Under the pieces are notes generated by a model. That model was given only the letters and a program-made list of their open reading frames with translations. It did no database searches and was not told the DNA's origin. This document shows positions 57,201-64,000 of a stretch of DNA of 64,000 bases, piece by piece (position 1 is the first letter of the stretch; each line of letters opens with the position of its first letter). Source of the stretch: Thinopyrum elongatum (taxonomy: Eukaryota > Streptophyta > Magnoliopsida > Poales > Poaceae); assembly GCA_011799875.1 (NCBI GenBank), contig CM022303.1, positions 186,596,088-186,660,087 of the forward strand, in the 5' to 3' direction. Position numbers and translations under genes: made by a program.

Positions 57201-58502
57201 ATCCACTTGCGTTCGATCGGTCTCTCGCCCGCGCATCTAACTACGGTGGTAGTTCGACCGAACACGGCCTCTAGTGACGGCGGCGAGCGGTGGAGCGGTC
57301 GCCGGAGTTCGGGCTTCGACGAATCCTTAGCTAGGGGGTACGGGAGAGCGTGTGCGCGGGCGTGTTCGACTCCTGGAAGCAGTAGGAACAGAATGCCGTG
57401 CTCAAACGAGCACGACAGGGGCCATGGCCACGGCGGCGAGGCGAACCGCGGCGTCGGGCTCACGGCGTCGTCGGCTGCTAGCTACAGGCGACGGCGGGCA
57501 GCGCAATGAATAGGAGAGAAAGGCTGGAAGCTCACCGAGCGGCGCAAGGTGGCCCGTGTGAGGATTAGGAGCTGCAGGGGTCGAGGTCGCCGGAACCGCG
57601 CCGGAGATGCAGAAGAGGGGCGCGGCTCGATCCGCGCAACGTGGAGCTCCTCGGCCCCAATCAACGGCGCCCAAGGCCGTGGCAGTCCATGGCGATGGCG
57701 CAGGACATGGCAGAGCGGCAGGCAGGGCTCGGTGGCCGCGGGGACGAACGAGAACGGCGGCGGTGGCGCTCGGACGCCTCGGATCTGAGGAGGAAGGAGG
57801 CAGAGCGAGCGAGGGAGAGAGATGGGGAATGCCAGGGGAAGCCAGGGGGTCGAGTGGCTCCGGCCTTATCTCCTCCTCCTCCCTGTAGCGTCGGTGGCGC
57901 CGCGGTGTCGCCGGCCGACTGGCGCGCGCGCGCGCGGCCACGGCGGGGGCGACACGGGGAGGAGGGAGACGAGGTGGGCCTGCTGGGCCGCGACTCGGGG
58001 CACTGTGCACTAAGGCCCAGTGCACAGTGTCCCGCTTTTGATTTTCTGTTTTAGCTTCTCCATTTTCTTTTATCCTTTTCTGTTTCAAAATGTTTAGGGC
58101 ACTTGTGCACTTTCGAAAAATGTGGGAGTTGGCCCAAATAATGCAATGCAATATTAGCTCTCACCAAAAAGTGGTTTGGACAGTTTTGGAGTTCATTTGA
58201 ATCTGCAATGATTTTAAATGAATTAATATTGCTGTTTTGGATGCTGTTTCATCTTGTTTGACTCATCAATCATATTCCAAAAATGTTGGTTATGATTTTG
58301 CCATGACCACTGGATTATTTGCTAATTAAATAACATTTCTCCAGCAGAGTTTGGTCAACCTTATATTTCACTTATGAATTTAAGTTGATTTTAAAAATGG
58401 AGTTGATTTACTTTGGTTAACCACTATGTTTAATCACTGCATATGATATGACTTGGCATTATTAACAGCTGATCATGGTGGCTATTACATAGGGGTGTTA
58501 CA
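54280..58502 (-). repeat. full LTR copy E4 (4223 bp)
   Basis: Complete TG...CA LTR. On the minus strand: conserved GGGCCTTAGTGCACAGTG near 58010, GC-rich leader, donor GCTCG|GTGAGC at 57536/57535, acidic block 1, a segment with ATCACCCTCG repeats, acidic block 2 and the LTR 3' end. A 249-codon minus ORF (58151-57402) covers the leader. Its frame would join block 1 if spliced at 57536, but the protein is not conserved against E2. Confidence 0.88.
54586..56380 (-). other. putative split acidic-peptide ORF in LTR copy E4
   Basis: Blocks 56380-56279 (102 nt, after CTCTCTCGATAG, donor-like ACAG|GCAAGC) and 54686-54586 (101 nt, after GCCACCAG). Joined, the G plus AC makes Asp and the frame runs to DDQE and TAG. 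The segment between them is 1592 nt here, against 1593 in E2 and 1590 in E3. Unspliced, an ATG at 56435 gives a 102-residue frame through block 1, but its C-terminal part is not conserved in E2. Confidence 0.5.
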
Positions 58503-58710
58503 ACTATCCTACCACAAATTAGCTATCAGACGGGTCATCGTCCAAATCCTTCAACGTATAAGGAGAGAAAATGTTTCCTATTGGAAACAACGAGGCAAAG
58601 TCAAGGTTGCCATTGAAGGTGACGAAAAAACAATATTTTCCTTGTTTTTTTACTTCTTACTTATTACACAACAATAACATAATTATTATTGAGCTAAACG
58701 GGGTTGATTT

Positions 58711-59599
58711 TTCTCATGAGCAAGATTGGAAATTCTAACTTCTTAGTTCTCCTCTCCCTAGGCACCACCTTCCCCATCATGGAATTTCTCTCCATGACAT
58801 TCGTATCCATAACCCCTTCCCCAACTAAGGCACCTAGACCAACCCTTCTCAGAATAAGAAATTACCAGTGCTTTGCTAGTCATGAAATCGAAGGCTATAC
58901 ACGAGCCTAGTTTTTAGAAGAAAAAAAATACCAGAGCTTCACCAAACAAAAAAATAGACTAATATTGAGTGACTTCTATGATAAGAAAGCAATAACCCCT
59001 AGTCTAAATCGAACACATTTTGCAATACTACCTATGTTAACGAAGTGCACGCTAGAGGCTTCCAAACCTATTTCCCTTGAGAACTATCCTGAAAAGCCAT
59101 TGCAAAAGTTCTAGCATATTAACTACAACTCTCATTACCACTACTTGTCCATTTTGACCAAAACAGTTCCCTCTCGGTCCACCTTTTTGCGCAGCAGATT
59201 ATTTACACTACCGATATAAAATAGACGCACCCACCATCATATTAAAACTTTAGTTAAAAACTATTTTTGAATCCATCTGCCAAGATTCCCTTCTCCACAT
59301 CCTACACCACGATGGTTTCCTTCAAAGATGACGTGCATGGATTAAATTCATCCTAATGATGTGCAGAATGACCATCCTGCTAAATGTCTTCCAGGACCCT
59401 GGATCACTTGTAGAAATGGGTTATGATAAGGAAACCCGCTTTCTCCCTACTTATTCATCATCATACCCCATGTATTGCATGATTTTAACCATCACGTTGT
59501 CGGGAAATGTAGTAGAAAACAAAAACAAAATGCCCTACGAATCAAATTCTCAGGATCATTATGAAGATGCATAAGGGCTTAGATCAGATCGTTACCAAC
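58711..59599. other. intergenic, nothing recognised
   Basis: AT-rich with short ORFs lacking domains or splice context. Confidence 0.45.
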
Positions 59600-60059
59600 C
59601 CGGAGTTGCAGTGGAAGAAGAGTTGGTGAATAATCATTGATGCAGATTCTCGTAGCTAGGATTTACAACCTCCCAACACCGAGAATAATCTCCCTCTAAC
59701 AAAGATAGAAAGTACAATCTCTATACCAGATTGCACGCATACGAGATCAGTGATCCAACAACGCTTATCCATCCAGAACTAGGCGTCACCGGAGAACTAA
59801 AAGAAGGAGGAGCAGCCTTGCGGCGAGACAAACTTTTCATGGAGAACGAGTGAGGGGGGAGGGCAGCCCTTGCGTAGATATTGTGTGCAAAAGAGGCGAT
59901 GCCCCCTCCACTATTTATAGGAGAAGAGGAGAGGGGCGCCTTGGGAGAGGGGGCAACCACCAAGGGGTGCGCCCCATCTAGGGCCGGCTCCCCCCCCCCC
60001 CCAAGGGAGTGCGCCCCCTCCAACCCTAGCTGCACCAAAGGGAGCCTTGCCCACCAAGC
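59600..60059 (-). mobile_element. LTR-like promoter fragment, minus strand
   Basis: On the minus strand, a GGGGGCGCACTCCCTTGG-type G-rich upstream part is followed by CCTATAAATAGTGGAGGGGG (near 59925-59906) and a GC-rich leader with CCATGAAAAGTTTGTCTCGC. This layout is typical of retrotransposon LTR promoters in Triticeae. It is cut at 60059 by the copia-type LTR. Family not assigned. Confidence 0.5.
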
Positions 60060-63000
60060 TGTTGGAAATATGCCCTAGAGGCGATAATATTATATTATTT
60101 ATTTCCACGTTTATAATTAAGAGTTTATATTCTATGCTATAACTGCTATGATGCTGGAATATGCGATTTAACGGAAAAGTGGAAAACTCATTAGCACATG
60201 TGGAATGATAAACAATAAAACCTGATTCCTAGTATCGTCTCTAGGACTAGCTCAAGTGTTGTATGTTGATCATGTTTCCTGAATCTTGGGATATCGTTAA
60301 GTGTAATGATAGTCCCAAAACAACATTGAGAGTATTATGTTAGAAGAATAATCATATTGAATCGACCCAACTTGTTTGTTATACTTTGAGATGCAATCGT
60401 CACCAGTTAATCGATATAACACGAAGAGTTAACGTATGCTTTATTTCCTTGGACCATGAGAGTGTCGTAGTCACTTATTACCGGACGATGAACTTTGGGG
60501 TTGCTCAAATGTCATCTGTAACACGGTGATCCTAACGACAACTTTCGGGTTCATCGGAAAGTATGACAAGGGGCTAGATAGCTCAAGAGCGAGATTTGCT
60601 CCTCCGACGATGGAGAGATATTCTTAGGGCCCTCTCAGTGTGCCAACATCTATCATTGTTTGGCCAGACACAGGTGACTAGTTCATAGGGATGCCGAAAC
60701 ATGTCAATGAGAAAGAATAACAACGTATAGTGAGCACGAGAATGACTCAAGAGGATACTGATATATCTCACCTCGGATTTTGTAAGTATCGCGAAGCAAG
60801 GGGAATAGAGCATGATAACCAAAGGTTTACTCGAATATCATTCCACTAGTAGAAAAAGGGCCTAATGTTCAGCTCATTAGTCCCGGTTTGTAAATGAACC
60901 GGCACTAATGGTACCATTAGTCCCGGTTCGAATGGCTATGCATTAATACCGGTTCATTTGTGACCTATAGTCCCGGTTTATGTCACAAACCGGGACTAAA
61001 GGGGTGGTGGCAGGCTGGCGTCAGGCTGGGGCCCCACGAGCCACTTTAGTCCCGGTTTGTGACACAAACCGGGACTATAGGTCTACCCTTTAGTGCCGGT
61101 TCGTGTCACTAACCGGGACTAAAGGGGTCTAACCTTTAGTCCCGGTTGGAGACACAAACCAGGACTGAAGGGCAATTTTCAAACTCTACCCCCCCCCCTT
61201 CCCGGTATCGCCTTTTCAGTTTTGAAAAAAAAAACAAAAGAAAATGATAAAAACTTCAAAAATTAAAATTCTTCGAGATGTATTTATGTTACTCAAATTC
61301 TAAAAGGAAAAAAAGTTATGCTCAAATTTCAGTTTTTTTGAATTTTGGTTAAATCTGATCAAACTGTGGTCAAACTACTTATTCAAAAAATATTAGTGTT
61401 ACTAAATAATTATTCAAGAATATTAGCGTTACTAAATAATTATTTCATTTTTTTGAATTTTGGTCAAATCTGGTCAAAATGTGGTCAAACTATGGTCAAA
61501 CTACTTATTCAAGAAATATTATTGTTACTTAATGATTATTGTTTTTTAGAATAATAGTTCAAACTCAAACGGTGAAACGTGTGACTTCATGCTCAAGCTA
61601 AACTCCTGAGGGTTAATATGATTGACAGCTTAGTATTGTCAGGAAAACAACAAGTGCAGACTTGAAAACTAGGAGGAATAGAACTCGAAAGTTAAGCGTG
61701 CTCAGGCTGGGGTAGTGAGAGGATGAATGACCGGCCGGGAAGTTAGATGATTTGGAATGAGTGCTTCACACTTGAGCAGTGATGAGGGGTGATTAGAGAT
61801 TAAATCGTCAAATAATTCAGAAATTTGAAAATCCGAAAAAAAAATCATTTTTTTTAAAAAAAATTAAAAAATTCAAATTAAAACCTTTAGTACCGGTTGG
61901 TGTTACCAACCGGTACTAAAGGTCCCCCAGACCCTGGTGCTGGCTCGTGCCACGTGGTGGCCCTTTAGTGGCGGTTCGTGTTGAACCGGTACTAAGGGGG
62001 GGGGGGGGGCCTTTAGTCCCCACCCTTTAGTGCCGGTTACAGAACCGGCACTAAAGGGCCTAATGAACCGGTGCTAAAGCCCGGTTCTGCACTAGTGTTC
62101 ATGTATTCATAGGGATCAATATGGATGTCCACGGTTCCGCTATTGGTCATTGAACGAAACAGAGCTTCGTTCATGTCTATGTTTTGCTGAACCTACAAGG
62201 TCAAAAGTTTAAGGAAATCACGATCCGTCGAGTGTTAGTGGAGTAAAAGTTATGAAAAAATATTCAATAAATAGTTTCGCGAATATTAGCAATAGTTCAG
62301 TACCACCCTAGAAGTTGTAGAATTTCTGAAATCTCAAACTCGGCCCATGAATAAATGGCAAGTGGTGGTTCTAAAGTTTAGTATCACCCTCAGTTGAGGA
62401 GGTGTGAGACCTCTTTATATAGTGGGTTCTTTACACCACATTTAGTGATGTGTGAAGGAGAGTAATAGAAGACCACATGCACGCGCTTGCTCGCCTCGCC
62501 TCGGCTTGCTCGGGCACGGGCTAGGGCCGGCGTGTGCGTGCGACATGCACCTGAGTGGTCCGCCGAAATCTAGCTTGTTTCCTTGCAGGGGCGCAGTTTC
62601 ATTTTGCCGTTTTATTTCTTGATGTCTTGGTAGACAAGTTAATATTTCTTGTCTGGTAAGTATACGACTTAGAATCAAGTCAGTTTCAGATCGTGATCGC
62701 GACACGATGCCGCCTATGGTCCTATTATATATACTTCCACCTGCCACGGCAAAGACATATCGAAAGCACCTAGTGTTTTGCCTTATCTCGCAACTTGTGC
62801 CGTCACCGTAATCTACTCCATCGTGAACGTCGGCGTGCGGGAGAGCAGGTCTCCAGAATCGTTTGTCCTTGCTATCCTGCACTGGGAGAGGGTGAATTAT
62901 GTTTTTGGGAAGCGCTCTGCACGACTGCTTAAGTTCGTCATCACGGGTCGTCTTCTGTCCAAGTCAGGCGACGCTACTCATCGTCATCTCCAACGCTGCC

Positions 63001-63235
63001 AGCAACAGATCGTCGCCAACATCGTCATTAACAACGTGTTTCCTGCAACAACTATTGAACAACATGTTCATCGTGATCTGTTCATATCTCAATTTGTTGT
63101 TGTTGTTGTACATGTGCGATGCTGTTGTACATGTGTTTACTGTTCATCTAGTATGCTGGATTATTTATGCTATTTCATGTTTTAGTCATGAATTATTTAC
63201 TGAAATTAATCATGAACTTGCCCAATTTTCCAAAA
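60060..63235 (+). mobile_element. Ty1/copia-type LTR (end uncertain) carrying a CACTA insertion
   Basis: Starts TGTTGGAAATATGCCCTAGA, the usual start of a Triticeae copia LTR. A TATA-like CTTTATATAGTGGG lies near 62412 and a second ATTATATATACTTCC near 62723. The 1254 bp CACTA element accounts for part of the length. No primer-binding site or gag was found before the next MITE, so it may be a solo or truncated LTR. The right boundary is an estimate. Confidence 0.6.
60844..62097. mobile_element. non-autonomous CACTA transposon (1254 bp)
   Basis: The left end CACTAGTAGAAAAAGGGCC and right end GGTTCTGCACTAGTG carry the CACTA termini, with TTC on both sides (60841-60843 and 62098-62100) as the 3 bp target duplication. 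Subterminal regions repeat TTTAGTCCCGGTT and AACCGGGACTAAAG many times in both orientations. There is no transposase. Duplicated AT-rich TTCAAGAATATTAGCGTTAC-like runs occur in the middle. Confidence 0.93.
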
Positions 63236-63239
63236 GTTT

Positions 63240-63467
63240 CTCCGTCTAGGTTTATAAGCCCCCTCCTATTTTGGATCAAAATTTGACTATAGATTTAACT
63301 AGCAAAATATAATTTACATACCACAAACTTACATCATTGTATTCGCATTTGAAAAAAGTTTTGGATGGTATTATCTCCAATACATAAAACTTATAATTTA
63401 TTACCTAAATTGATGGTCAAAGTTAGACACAAACTACTAGTAGGACTTAAAAACCCGGACGGAGGAA
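63240..63467. mobile_element. Stowaway-like MITE, left end slightly truncated
   Basis: CTCCGTCTAGGTTTATAAG at the left is inverted by CTTAAAAACCCGGACGGAGG at the right. The interior has TTGACTATAGATTTAACTAG and its partial complement. The usual outer bases of the left end are missing. Confidence 0.75.
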
Positions 63468-64000
63468 GTACGGCGTGTAGCTTAACTTCAAGTTCTTAAA
63501 ACAAATCACTGTTTTCTTCTTTAAAATGCCTCACGCACAGGCATATCCCTTGCTTCACTCTAGCCAGAGACGGCACAAGCCCACTCAACGCTCCACCGTC
63601 TCTATCCTTCGCTCGCGTCTCTTTCACTAGCAACCACTCATACTAGCGTGTCGTCTCCATTTCCTCCGTCACCGTCACCGTCACCTTTCTCCGCTTGTAG
63701 TTAACCTCCATCCTTTTAACCCAGCTATACATTTGCCCTTGCCGGGACGCAACACCAAAACATGTGTAGATCGCCACCTCTTCCAAGTTAGTACGTACTG
63801 TACAAAGCAAGCGGTTCATGCTGCTGGCTTGACGCGATCACGACCTCAACCAACTACTCATTGTCCTTTTCCTATGGGCAAACAAACATACATCAGCACT
63901 ATGTGTATGCTAGAGAACTATCGACGGCGACATGCACTTCGCTCATCGTCCCACACTCCTACCGGCTACCCCTACCCCTCTCCGGTTGCCACGAGGAACA
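63468..64000. other. intergenic, nothing recognised
   Basis: C- and T-rich toward the right edge (CTCCGTCACCGTCACCGTCA near 63664), perhaps approaching a gene leader beyond the window. No ORF is supported. Confidence 0.4.

Larger units (their letters stand above)
51929..58502 (-). mobile_element. LTR-only insertion (E3/E4) of the E1/E2 family with ACTAT target duplication
   Basis: Exactly bounded by TGTGACG at 51929 and TGTTACA at 58502, with ACTAT at 51924-51928 and 58503-58507. It contains a truncated LTR copy followed directly by a full one and no internal (gag-pol) sequence. Either an element lost everything between a point in one LTR and the start of the other, or a solo LTR underwent partial tandem duplication. 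Sequence differences between the two copies (for example near 53030 and 55380) favour two LTRs aged separately. Confidence 0.92.

Noticed and set aside
57402..58151. 249-codon minus-strand ORF in LTR copy E4
   Set aside because: GC-rich, low-complexity and not conserved at protein level in the matching part of the E2 LTR, where a 2 bp length difference also shifts the frame. It is most likely a leader region that is open by composition.
51929..58502. full-length retrotransposon with two LTRs
   Set aside because: No gag, pol, primer-binding site or polypurine tract lies between the two LTR copies, which are directly fused.
63362..63380. primer-binding site for the copia-type LTR (TGGTATTATCTCC)
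   Set aside because: Only the first seven bases match a Met-tRNA site, and it lies inside the Stowaway-like MITE.

Overview
The window looks like a Triticeae grass genome (wheat, barley or Aegilops type). Sparse split genes with plant intron borders sit in a much larger volume of nested LTR retrotransposons, MITEs, a CACTA element and truncated LINEs. There is no prokaryotic or viral gene organisation.

Layout. 1-18.4 kb is a nest of retrotransposons. A chromovirus-type Ty3/gypsy element on the minus strand (E1) is inserted in the reverse transcriptase of a related element on the plus strand (E2), which is itself inserted in the 3' part of another LTR element (E5). 18.4-28.8 kb is old genic debris. 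It holds a coiled-coil pseudogene, a minus-strand RETICULATA-RELATED (DUF3411) pseudogene and two LINE tails. 29.1-29.9 kb is an intact two-exon mitochondrial small heat-shock protein gene, followed by a degenerate minisatellite. 33.8-37.6 kb is an intact five-exon nuclear poly(A)-binding protein gene. 38.8-44.8 kb holds a dead LINE reverse transcriptase, a duplicated AT-rich block and several MITEs. 45.1-49.4 kb is an FBW2-type F-box/LRR gene on the minus strand, with a 0.9 kb DNA transposon in its coding intron and a further intron in its 5' UTR. 50.6-58.7 kb is a tandem array of about 0.5 kb units split by a 6.6 kb LTR-only insertion of the E1/E2 family. 59.6-63.5 kb is a copia-type LTR carrying a CACTA element, then a Stowaway-like MITE.

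The three intact genes (stress chaperone, RNA-binding protein, ubiquitin-ligase adaptor) have no evident shared pathway and are simply neighbours in a gene island. The most unusual signal is inside the long (about 4.2 kb) LTRs of the E1/E2/E3/E4 family. Two short exon-like blocks, bounded by plausible splice sites, encode an acidic, tyrosine-rich peptide ending in DQE. It keeps its reading frame across copies, and every length difference is a multiple of three. E1 also has a separate conserved-looking reading frame between primer-binding site and gag, directly behind a strong splice-acceptor sequence.
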